Below, in pieces: positions 56,552-64,000 of a DNA stretch of 64,000 nt (within the stretch, counting starts at the first letter, position 1; every line of letters starts with the position of its first letter). Origin of the DNA: Chromatiales bacterium (GTDB lineage Bacteria; Pseudomonadota; Gammaproteobacteria; UBA6429; Thiohalophilaceae); the NCBI GenBank assembly GCA_027076325.1, contig JALTJZ010000071.1, positions 7,113-71,112 of the forward strand, read 5' to 3'. The notes under the pieces were generated by a model. The model was not told where the DNA came from and did no database searches. It saw nothing but the letters and a program-made list of their open reading frames with translations. The position numbers and the translations under genes were made by a program.

Positions 56552-58271
56552 CAAAGGGTTCCAGTGTAGCACTGTTTTTGCATTTAGATGTATGTGAGGC
56601 GGGTGCTTTGTACTTTTTACATAGATTATAAATTCCATCACATTGCCACGAGAGTCTGTTTGCAGCATACAGGCAAGTATTTAAATCGAGTAATTTATGT
56701 TTAAGCGGTTCATCAACATAGTCTGCAAGCTGCGACAAACTTAGTACCTGTTGATCTGGGAAAACAAGCTTAGCCCAGTTTAATAAAGCCAATTTGGTTT
56801 CTTGCGGGCTGTCTCTGTTACAGGCATGCTTGAGCTGTTTTAAGCAGGTATTTAATTTCTGGATATTCTCGGTTTCAGGTATTTGAACGTTCTTATTCGT
56901 TGCATGAGAACGCCACCACAATACAAGTGTAACCAGCCACAGTAAAAAGAAGACAAGCGTGCTCCAGAACCATTTTTCGGGTGTGCTATGGCTCTTTGTG
57001 TCTTTATCGGTGTTTGGAACCGGTATGTTTAGTGGTGTAACGGGACTGGTTGAGGGTGCTGATATTTCTGGTTGTGTCTTATTGTCAGTAGTAGCGGGAA
57101 GCACGGTAAATTCACGTTTGGATATATGTGCTGTGAGCATTTTATTTGTCTGAGTGTTCCACCAGCGTAAATTAATTTCCGGCAAGGTATACACACCAGG
57201 TTTTGTGGGGATCAGTGCGATCTTTTCTTTACGAATTGCATTGATACCGTTTGTTGTTTTATTGTTACTTAAAATGGGCTTGTCCGAATATTGTTTCAGG
57301 TTATCTACCGTTAGCAGTTCAATCTCAGGCAGTTGTGCGGCAGTTAAATTATCTGCAATTAGAGTAATAGTGCGGGTAATGGGCTCACCGACTCTAAACT
57401 CGGTATTATGTGGCCAGTCTTCAACAAGCTTAATGGAAGGGGAGGGTAACCAGTTTTTTCCATTAAAAGTAGCAGGTATGTTTTTTATATTGAGGGTAAG
57501 TGAGTTACTGCGCAGTCTTCGGGTTTGAGTATTGGAATTAAAGGGGTCAAAAATATTAGTGCGTGATTGCCGATTGATAATACCAATTTCTGCAAGGGAG
57601 GGTTGAATGAGTAGTTTTCCTGATTGCTGGGGAAAAATAGCTACTTTTTTCTCAACAACAATATAAGGAGTTGTGCCTCGATAGGTTTTATATTGTGTAT
57701 CTTTCCCTAAAGACTCGATGATTGTATTGGTATTGCTTAAATTAATATCACCAAACTGGTAACTGCTAATACTTTGTGCAACCAGCAGTCGCAGTGTAAT
57801 AATAATCTGTTCCTGAATATAGCTTTCTGTTTGTGATGCTTCCAGTTCAAGAATAAAATTCTTCCCGGCGGATGTGGAGTTAGCGGGTAAGGATTTTTTA
57901 ACTGTAATTTCTACTTCAGGTGCCATATCTTTGCCAAAAGGTACAGGCGGAATACGAAACACACCGGCTTGTTTCGCCATCAGGGTTAAGACCCATGTGG
58001 TACTGCGTGTGTAATTGCCATTGACAATGCTGATATTACTGCTTTTAGAAGAATTTAGAATATCAAAATGATCTTTAATCTGAGAAAAATCCGGGTCATC
58101 ATCGACAGAACCTTCTGCTGTATAAGTTAAATTAAATGAATCACTGAGTAACACAGGATTTAAATCAACCTGTGCCGATATTGTGGCAGCAAATAATTTA
58201 TTACTGATAATAAGCAGTAGCAATATGCTGCTTAAAAGTAAAAAGTATCCGGGTTTTTTATTGTGTATCAT
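56541..58271 (-). CDS. BatD-like (oxygen tolerance) membrane-anchored protein
   Basis: About 576 residues. Signal peptide at the N-terminus (about 8-30), a periplasmic region of beta-sandwich domains (for example NFILELEASQTESYIQEQIIITLRLLVA, a BatD signature), a TM helix near 430 (WSTLVFFLLWLVTLVLWWR) and a cytoplasmic helical tail. Known from Bacteroides BatD; the mechanism is unclear. ATG 58271 starts 5 bp past the previous stop; ATG 58286 is an alternative. Confidence 0.85.
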   Translation of the reverse strand: MIHNKKPGYFLLLSSILLLLIISNKLFAATISAQVDLNPVLLSDSFNLTYTAEGSVDDDPDFSQIKDHFDILNSSKSSNISIVNGNYTRSTTWVLTLMAKQAGVFRIPPVPFGKDMAPEVEITVKKSLPANSTSAGKNFILELEASQTESYIQEQIIITLRLLVAQSISSYQFGDINLSNTNTIIESLGKDTQYKTYRGTTPYIVVEKKVAIFPQQSGKLLIQPSLAEIGIINRQSRTNIFDPFNSNTQTRRLRSNSLTLNIKNIPATFNGKNWLPSPSIKLVEDWPHNTEFRVGEPITRTITLIADNLTAAQLPEIELLTVDNLKQYSDKPILSNNKTTNGINAIRKEKIALIPTKPGVYTLPEINLRWWNTQTNKMLTAHISKREFTVLPATTDNKTQPEISAPSTSPVTPLNIPVPNTDKDTKSHSTPEKWFWSTLVFFLLWLVTLVLWWRSHATNKNVQIPETENIQKLNTCLKQLKHACNRDSPQETKLALLNWAKLVFPDQQVLSLSQLADYVDEPLKHKLLDLNTCLYAANRLSWQCDGIYNLCKKYKAPASHTSKCKNSATLEPFVKN

Positions 58272-58275
58272 TATA

Positions 58276-60075
58276 TTACCATGCATTGTCTTCATTGCTA
58301 TGTTGTTGGCGTTTATATTGGTAAAGAAATTTGTTACGTAACAGGCCGCCAGGATCATCCGGGATACGGCGAAGCCACTGCTCGCTAGCCTGCCTGGATT
58401 GCTTGTCTTTACTGTTTAGTTTTTTACTCTTCGAGTTATTCCTGTTTTGTTTATTTTGCTGGTTCTTTTTATCACTATTGCGGGGTGGTTGTTGCCTGTT
58501 TCCTGTTTGTTTTTTATCGGCAGCGTTTTTATCCTCAGAACCCTTGTCCGAGTTTTCTGACTTTTGTTTGTTATTTGGCTTTTTACCGTTTGATTTATTA
58601 TTTTTGCCGGTTTTATTTTTATCCCCTTTTTTGGATGATTTTCCTTTCTTATTCTGTTTTGAATCTTCTTTATTTTTATCGGTTTTCTGGTTTTCCAGTA
58701 ATTTTTTATTATAACGGGCGTCTTTGTGATCAGGGTTTAATGTCAGGGCAGCTTCATACTCTTTAATGGCTTGTTCAGTTTCCCCCAGTTTGGCATAGGC
58801 ATTCCCCCTGTTATAGTGTGCATCAGCACTATTAATACCTTTTAAGGCTTCAATACTTTTTTGATACTGCCCTGATTTATACCATGCAGCTGCTTTCCAT
58901 TGCTTATCATTAAACAGTTTGGCTGCTGTTGTCGGGTCTTGCTTGTAAATTTTCATCGCTCGTTGATTTGAATTATTCCATAGAGTATCCCATATACCTG
59001 TACTGCTGTTTGCTTCGACTGTCTGGGGCTGCTGCAAAATAAATAAAACAGGAATAACAAAGAGTAGCCCACGTCGAAAAACAAGTGCGGCGAATGGGAT
59101 AACCAGTAACAACAACCAGGGCCCCTGTTCATACCAGCTATCTGCCGTTAATGAGTCCGGTGATTGATTTTGTTGCTGGTCGGTTTTTGCCTGAAAGCGA
59201 TTAACCTTAAGCAGTGATATTATATTTATAATATCGCTATCATCCGGGGAAATAATGCTTAAGCGTCCATGACCCAGCCGGCTAAATTTATTCAGTGCAT
59301 TAATATCAAGTTTAGGTAAAACAATGGCACCGCTATTGCTTTTAACAAACCCACCGTTGGGCATCGGAATAGGTGCCCCCTCTGTTGTTGCAATAGCAAG
59401 AATGGAAATACGGTGCTGTTGTGCAATCTGTTTAAACTTCTCAACAGCCGATGATTCGATATTGTCGGTTACCAGCAGAATATCGCCTTTTTTTACCCCT
59501 GCATTTTTTAGTAAGTTAGCCGCTTTTTCTATCGCCTTGTCGGTTCGTGTGCCTTGTGCAGGCATCAGGTCGGTAGTGAGGCTTGATAATAGTGAGTCGA
59601 TGGTTGCCGTGTCATCGGTTAATGGGGTAACAACAAATGCATTGGCTGCGTAAGCGATAAGAGCCGTTTGGCCTTCGGTACGGCGTTTTAATATATCAGA
59701 AATTTTATAGCGGGCGCGGCTGAGTCGTGACGGTTTAATATCATTTGCATCCATCGAGCGTGATAAATCCAGTGCTATCACTAAAGCCGATTTTTCTTTA
59801 AAGACAGGTTGTGGTCGTTTTTCCCAGGCGGGGCCGGCAAGCGACACAATAATGAGGCTACCTGCAGTAAAGAACACAATGGCAGGCACAGTTGTTTTTG
59901 TTGATTGTTTACCAACAAGCAGGTGTGGTAATAATACAGGTGCAATAATGGACTGCCAACTACGACTAAACAGGCGATCCCTTAAAAGAAAATAACAAAG
60001 CAGAAATAATGGGATAAATGCAAAAAACCATAAGGGTCGTAAGAAGTGAAACTGAGAAATAAAAGTATCCATCAT
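58276..60075 (-). CDS. BatB/BatC-type VWA plus TPR protein
   Basis: A 599-residue membrane protein. Two N-terminal TM helices, a von Willebrand A domain (about 90-270) with the MIDAS DLSRSMD, TM helices near 310-345, then TPR repeats (about 385-450, including AHYNRGNAYAKLGETEQAIKEYEAALTLNP). The C-terminal 140 residues are low-complexity and Lys/Asn/Gln rich. It combines BatB and BatC functions found as separate genes elsewhere. It overlaps BatA by 4 bp. Confidence 0.9.
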   Translation of the reverse strand: MMDTFISQFHFLRPLWFFAFIPLFLLCYFLLRDRLFSRSWQSIIAPVLLPHLLVGKQSTKTTVPAIVFFTAGSLIIVSLAGPAWEKRPQPVFKEKSALVIALDLSRSMDANDIKPSRLSRARYKISDILKRRTEGQTALIAYAANAFVVTPLTDDTATIDSLLSSLTTDLMPAQGTRTDKAIEKAANLLKNAGVKKGDILLVTDNIESSAVEKFKQIAQQHRISILAIATTEGAPIPMPNGGFVKSNSGAIVLPKLDINALNKFSRLGHGRLSIISPDDSDIINIISLLKVNRFQAKTDQQQNQSPDSLTADSWYEQGPWLLLLVIPFAALVFRRGLLFVIPVLFILQQPQTVEANSSTGIWDTLWNNSNQRAMKIYKQDPTTAAKLFNDKQWKAAAWYKSGQYQKSIEALKGINSADAHYNRGNAYAKLGETEQAIKEYEAALTLNPDHKDARYNKKLLENQKTDKNKEDSKQNKKGKSSKKGDKNKTGKNNKSNGKKPNNKQKSENSDKGSEDKNAADKKQTGNRQQPPRNSDKKNQQNKQNRNNSKSKKLNSKDKQSRQASEQWLRRIPDDPGGLLRNKFLYQYKRQQHSNEDNAW

Positions 60076-61160
60076 TTACCTGACCACTCATTTTTATCAT
60101 TGTTAGCTGTATTATAATGCCTGCTTTTAAATAGTGAGGTGAGTGACCAGCCCGCCATTATCTTTAGCATACTTGTTACTAATGCAAGGATAAATGCAAT
60201 CCCGAGTGGCCAGACATATAATGCATTAACAGGTCTGAAGTGTTGCGATTCTTTTTCTGTGGGTTCAAGTTTATTCAGTAAGTTGTAAATCTGAGCCAGT
60301 TGTTTAGTATCGCGCGCTCTAAAATATTTGCCTCCGGTTTGTTCTGCAATGGCAGTTAAGGTTTTTTCATCAAGGTCGGCAGACGGGTTGATGCGTTGTG
60401 CACCAAAGAACGAGTAGCGAATCATCTCATCAGCACCAATACCGATAGTGTAAATTTTTAAACCCTGTTGCGCGGCCAATTCGGCAGCTTTTAATGGGGT
60501 TATCTCTCCAGCTGTATTGGCTCCATCTGTTAATAAAATTAATACCCGGCTTTTGGCTATATTGGTCTGTTGTGATTTATTTTGGCTTTTTTTAACGCTG
60601 AGGCGTTTAATGGCCAGACCAATGGCGTCACCAATGGCGGTGGCTTTTCCTGCCATCCCGATTTGAGCTTCCTGTAGTAACGTATTTACTGTTTTACGGT
60701 CAAAGGTTAGCGGGGTCTGTAAATAGGCTTGTTCGCCAAACAGTATAAGCCCGAGACGGTCACCTTTGCGTTGTTGTATAAATTCGTTGGCCACATATTT
60801 TGTTGCCTGCAGGCGGTTGACTGTCTGGCCATTAATTTTGAAATCTTCAACTTGCATCGAGCCGGACAAATCAACAGCCATCATTAAATCTCTGCCGCTC
60901 ACCGGTAAAGCAATCGGATCACCCAGCCATTGTGGTCGCATTGCAGCAAGGACTAACAGGCACCAGGCAAGGGTTACCATAATAATAGTAAAAATATTTT
61001 TAGTTATATTTTGTTGGGGGCTGCTCGCCGTATTAAAGTCATTCAGAAAGGGAACGTAAAGTGCCGCATCCTGCAAGGTGTTTTTTGCAGGCAGAAAAAA
61101 GCGTACTAGCAAGGGTAAGGGTAAAAAGGCCGCTGCCCATGGCCAGATAAACTGAATCAT
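60072..61160 (-). CDS. BatA-type von Willebrand factor A protein
   Basis: A 362-residue protein with two N-terminal TM helices, a VWA domain whose MIDAS is complete (DLSGSMQ, later threonine and TDGANTAG), and a C-terminal TM helix (about 320-338). It likely forms metal-dependent contacts with other Bat proteins at the membrane. The gene overlaps both neighbours by 4 bp. Confidence 0.91.
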   Translation of the reverse strand: MIQFIWPWAAAFLPLPLLVRFFLPAKNTLQDAALYVPFLNDFNTASSPQQNITKNIFTIIMVTLAWCLLVLAAMRPQWLGDPIALPVSGRDLMMAVDLSGSMQVEDFKINGQTVNRLQATKYVANEFIQQRKGDRLGLILFGEQAYLQTPLTFDRKTVNTLLQEAQIGMAGKATAIGDAIGLAIKRLSVKKSQNKSQQTNIAKSRVLILLTDGANTAGEITPLKAAELAAQQGLKIYTIGIGADEMIRYSFFGAQRINPSADLDEKTLTAIAEQTGGKYFRARDTKQLAQIYNLLNKLEPTEKESQHFRPVNALYVWPLGIAFILALVTSMLKIMAGWSLTSLFKSRHYNTANNDKNEWSGK

Positions 61161-61660
61161 CTATCTAGCTCCTGTTTCTTCTTTGGTAATGCACTTATCC
61201 AGTTCTCAGTAGCCGTTATGAGTTGTTGAATATCTATATTGCTGACATGGGCTTTTTGATAGGGTGCCTGTATTAACAGTTGTTGAATTCTGGAGTCAAG
61301 ATACTCTTCTCTGGTTAATGCATTTAATTGTTTAACCCATTGTTCACCGGTTAAATGTGCACTGGCTTCTCTGCCTAGATAACTCATGCTGATTTGCCGT
61401 AATAATTTTGAGAGTGACCGCAATAACTGTTGATTATTTTTCTGCTGTTGATAGTCGTTGATAATTTCCCTGTAAGCCGCCGTGGCTATTTTATTTAAAG
61501 GTTTGTATTTTATGTAATGATAAAGTTTAGGTAGCAGGAGTATTGCAATAATAACCAGGCTGGCAAGCAACCACCAACCTATTGCCGGTGGCCACCATGA
61601 TACGGCTTCAGGTAAATGAATATCACGTAATGGCAGGTTATTCTGCAAAGCCGGGTTCAA
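61157..61660 (-). CDS. DUF4381 membrane protein
   Basis: A 167-residue protein with the N-terminal motif LPLRDIHLPEAVSWWPPAIGWW, a TM helix (about 28-47), and a cytoplasmic helical domain. This is the DUF4381 family always found within MoxR-DUF58-VWA operons. Function unknown. Confidence 0.9.
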   Translation of the reverse strand: MNPALQNNLPLRDIHLPEAVSWWPPAIGWWLLASLVIIAILLLPKLYHYIKYKPLNKIATAAYREIINDYQQQKNNQQLLRSLSKLLRQISMSYLGREASAHLTGEQWVKQLNALTREEYLDSRIQQLLIQAPYQKAHVSNIDIQQLITATENWISALPKKKQELDR

Positions 61661-62589
61661 TTTTGACTCCGTAAGTTTAGTCCACGTTGCAGGGATTCAA
61701 TCAGTGGTTGGTGGGTTGATAAATGGATATAAAATATCCCCAGCTTATTACATAAGTCTTTTAAATGTTGCTGGTGCTTTGTAAAGCGCTGCTGGTATTG
61801 CTTGCGTAAGTCATTGTTTGAAGTATTGATGGTGAGTTCTTTTTCACCATCGGTTATTTTATAATAGCCCGCAGGTGGCAAATGCTGCTCTAACGGGTCA
61901 CTGATAAACAGCATGACCAGGTCATTGTTTTTAGACAGCTGTGACAGGCTGGATTCTGTTTTTTTATCAAAGTCCCTGAAGTCGGAAATTAAAAATATCA
62001 GGCTGCCGGGACGGGTGACATTGCGTAAACGGTTAAGGGCATGGTTGGCCGACTGGTTCTTGTTGTGGATCGGTTGTTTTTTATCCCACGCGGTGTGTCC
62101 GGCTAGTTGCTTTAAAAAATGTAAGGTAGCCGCTTTGCCTCGTTGTGGTCTCAATTCAAGGTGCTGCTGTTCTGAAAAAATAAGGCCACCGGTTCGGTCA
62201 CTGTGCCGGGTGCTGCTCCATGCCAGTAAGGCGGCGGCCTTTGCTGCCAATACAGATTTAAACATCCCCTGACTTGCAAAAAACATGGCGGGGCGTAAAT
62301 CCACCCAAAGTAAAACCGGACGCTCGCGTTCTTCGCGGTAAAGTTTGGTGTGGGTTTTGCCGGTGCGCGCGGTTACCCGCCAGTCGATGCTACGAATATC
62401 ATCTCCGGGCTGGTAGGGGCGGGCTTCGTCAAATTCCATACCACGGCCTTTAAAGGTCGAAATATAGTTACCGCTTAAACGTGAATGGATTCGCTTTGAT
62501 TTAAGAGGTAATTGGCTGGCCGAGTGATGCAGTTTAATCAATGTATCCAGTCGTACACGCACAATATCATCTGCTGCTAAGGCTTCCAT
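61657..62589 (-). CDS. DUF58 domain protein
   Basis: A 310-residue soluble protein with the DUF58 signature FDEARPYQPGDDIRSIDWRVTARTGKTHTKLYREERERPV and a VWA-like fold (LLWVDLRPAMFFAS). It acts with the MoxR ATPase; exact role unknown. It overlaps DUF4381 by 4 bp. Confidence 0.93.
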   Translation of the reverse strand: MEALAADDIVRVRLDTLIKLHHSASQLPLKSKRIHSRLSGNYISTFKGRGMEFDEARPYQPGDDIRSIDWRVTARTGKTHTKLYREERERPVLLWVDLRPAMFFASQGMFKSVLAAKAAALLAWSSTRHSDRTGGLIFSEQQHLELRPQRGKAATLHFLKQLAGHTAWDKKQPIHNKNQSANHALNRLRNVTRPGSLIFLISDFRDFDKKTESSLSQLSKNNDLVMLFISDPLEQHLPPAGYYKITDGEKELTINTSNNDLRKQYQQRFTKHQQHLKDLCNKLGIFYIHLSTHQPLIESLQRGLNLRSQN

Positions 62590-62603
62590 CTGTTCTGCCC
62601 TTT

Positions 62604-63566
62604 CTAAGGAACCGCAATGCGTGAAATAAGTGTTTGGATAAACTGATCCTTGCTGATGCCTTCGGCCTCGGCTTCAAAACTTAAAATAATGCGGTGCCGT
62701 AATACATCATGTGCCATTTCCTGAATATCGTCGGGGCTGACAAAGTCACGGCCAGCCAGCCAGGCATGGGCGCGGGCGCAGCGATCCAGTGCGATACTGG
62801 CGCGGGGGCTGGCGCCATATTGTATCCAGCTGGCAAGGTCATCGCCGTAGGCTTTGGGATTCCGACTGGTTGTTACAATTTGCAATAAGTAATCCTGCAA
62901 GCTTTCAGCCATATGGATTTGCAGCACTTGCTGGCGAGCCTGAAACAGGTTGTCCTGGCTCATAATGGTATTGTTATCGATAGCCACTTCTTTTTGCATC
63001 GCCTCATTACGGTTTAGTACTAAAATGGCTTTTTCAGAAGCGGCATCAGGGTAATCAACAAATACATGCAGCAGAAAACGATCCAGTTGTGCCTCGGGAA
63101 GTGGATAGGTGCCTTCCTGTTCAATCGGGTTTTGGGTGGCCATCACTAAAAACAGGTCAGGCAAGGTATAAGTCGTGGAGCCAACGGTAATCTGGCGTTC
63201 GGCCATGGCTTCTAACAGTGCCGATTGTACTTTTGCCGGTGCACGGTTAATTTCGTCAGCAAGTACCATATTATGAAATAAGGGCCCCTGCTGGAAATGG
63301 AAGGAGCCATCCTGTGGGCGATAAATCTCGGTACCCGTGAGATCGGCAGGAAGCAAATCCGGTGTAAATTGAACACGCTGAAAGTTGCCTTCAATGCCTT
63401 CACTCAGTACTTTTATGGCGCGGGTTTTGGCAAGCCCCGGTGCGCCTTCGACCAGTAAATGGCCATCAGCAAGCAGTGCGATAAGCAGGCGATCAACCAG
63501 TCGTTGCTGGCCAATAATTTGTGTGTTGATGGTGTTTTTGAGTTGTTGAATGGCTTGTTGTGGCAC
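62604..63566 (-). CDS. MoxR-family AAA ATPase
   Basis: A 320-residue AAA+ ATPase. Walker A EGAPGLAKT, Walker B LADEINRAPAKVQSALLEAM, sensor 1 MATQNPIEQEGTYPLPEAQLDRF. MoxR ATPases are chaperones that assist assembly or activation of metal- or VWA-containing proteins. First gene of the six-gene Bat operon; no strong promoter is visible. Confidence 0.94.
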   Translation of the reverse strand: MPQQAIQQLKNTINTQIIGQQRLVDRLLIALLADGHLLVEGAPGLAKTRAIKVLSEGIEGNFQRVQFTPDLLPADLTGTEIYRPQDGSFHFQQGPLFHNMVLADEINRAPAKVQSALLEAMAERQITVGSTTYTLPDLFLVMATQNPIEQEGTYPLPEAQLDRFLLHVFVDYPDAASEKAILVLNRNEAMQKEVAIDNNTIMSQDNLFQARQQVLQIHMAESLQDYLLQIVTTSRNPKAYGDDLASWIQYGASPRASIALDRCARAHAWLAGRDFVSPDDIQEMAHDVLRHRIILSFEAEAEGISKDQFIQTLISRIAVP

Positions 63567-63767
63567 TGTTTATCCTCATCCGTTCTGATTGTTATTAGCG
63601 GCTGTTGTGCATATCAAATTATATAAGGCTTTGCCAGCAAGAATCCAAGTGGCGTTAACGGCTTTTTGAAATAAACGACTGGGTACTTCCTGATACATGA
63701 AATTGTGCAGGATTGAGACAGAAAAAATGGAATTAAGTTTGGGGCAGCTTGCATTTTTCCTGGGGAG
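63567..63767. other. Intergenic stretch before the Bat operon
   Basis: A short stretch with no convincing gene; it presumably holds the moxR promoter on the minus strand. A minus-strand frame reaching 63851 has no family resemblance and runs through the upstream terminator. Confidence 0.45.
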
Positions 63768-63807
63768 AAAAAAGAGGTGGCCAAGAATGATGATGGCCAG
63801 CCTCTTT
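63768..63807 (-). terminator. Rho-independent terminator at right edge
   Basis: Minus-strand stem AAAGAGG plus TGGCC with a one-base bulge, pairing with GGCCACCTCTTT and followed by T residues. It ends the partial gene to its right and separates it from moxR. Confidence 0.85.
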
Positions 63808-63819
63808 AGCCGGGAAATT

Positions 63820-64000
63820 TTACCAGTTGTCGACCTCGCCACCTGCGGCAAGCGTCAAGGCTTCGATAATAGCGTCTGGTGTACACATGATGGACATAAA
63901 ACTGTTCTCCCCCATCATGGATAAGTCCGGGAAGTTCATCGCAATGCGAAACTCGGCAAACAAGGCATACACATTGCCATTTTGAATAACCATTTCATAG
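63820..64000 (-). CDS. Partial gene, C-terminal 60 residues
   Basis: The frame is open from the right edge to TAA at 63820-63822. The visible C-terminus reads NGNVYALFAEFRIAMNFPDLSMMGENSFMSIMCTPDAIIEALTLAAGGEVDNW. Normal codon use and a terminator directly after support a real gene. I do not recognise the family. The N-terminal part lies outside the window. Confidence 0.6.
   Translation of the reverse strand, partial: YEMVIQNGNVYALFAEFRIAMNFPDLSMMGENSFMSIMCTPDAIIEALTLAAGGEVDNW

Noticed and set aside
58331-58714. 127-codon plus-strand frame rich in Leu and Phe
   Set aside because: Antisense shadow of the Lys/Asn-rich low-complexity tail of the BatB/C gene.
63576-63851. 91-codon minus-strand frame before moxR
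   Set aside because: It runs through the terminator of the right-hand gene and lacks a recognisable family or ribosome site.

Overview
The window looks like a chromosomal segment of a gammaproteobacterium capable of denitrification-type respiration. It is moderately AT-rich and densely coded. The evidence is the conserved order rph-yicC-gmk-rpoZ-spoT-ridA-recG-ubiA, a bioBFHC(D) biotin cluster next to comF, an aa3-type cytochrome oxidase cluster (coxB-coxA-ctaG-coxC, SURF1, ctaA, ctaB), and a complete Tat-type (clade I) nitrous oxide reductase cluster. I cannot name the genus from sequence alone. No rRNA, tRNA, CRISPR array, phage or transposase gene was found.

Layout. 0.3-7.1 kb (minus strand): ROK sugar kinase, cupin, PrcB-like lipoprotein, CPXCG protein, hemW, an FHA-domain membrane protein, a secreted trypsin-like protease, rdgB and rph. 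7.3-12.6 kb: an inserted block with a bifunctional aldolase/dehydrogenase, a DUF389 membrane protein, an AraC regulator and an unknown Cys-rich protein. 12.6-15.3 kb: PP2C phosphatase, Ser/Thr kinase and yicC. 15.5-25.6 kb: a second inserted block with a diguanylate cyclase, nosRZDFYL (minus strand) and a divergent ferritin-like gene. 25.7-34.1 kb: gmk, rpoZ, spoT, ridA, recG, a DUF2189 membrane protein and ubiA. 34.4-36.8 kb: an outer-membrane-type protein, a methyltransferase, a tiny 36-residue membrane protein behind a near-perfect FNR-type site, and comF. 37.0-47.7 kb: a biotin operon with a BirA-like operator, interrupted between bioC and bioD by an acetate-permease-type symporter and its probable signalling partners. 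48.2-56.6 kb: the cytochrome oxidase structural and assembly genes. 56.5-63.6 kb (minus strand): a MoxR-DUF58-DUF4381-BatA-BatB/C-BatD operon. The tail of one more minus-strand gene runs off the right edge.

How it fits together. Electron-acceptor use is the main theme. Nitrous oxide reductase, the heme-copper oxidase and the tiny membrane protein are all preceded by TTGAT-N4-ATCAA-like (FNR/DNR-type) sites, so low oxygen or NO probably coordinates them. A kinase, a phosphatase and an FHA protein are scattered around the rph/yicC housekeeping locus and may form one phospho-signalling set.

Non-coding structure is rich. There are three families of dispersed palindromic or repeat elements, several sitting at the edges of the inserted blocks, three sets of tandem repeats, and several clear hairpin terminators. 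In two housekeeping genes (spoT and recG) the expected start position carries ATC or ATA instead of ATG.
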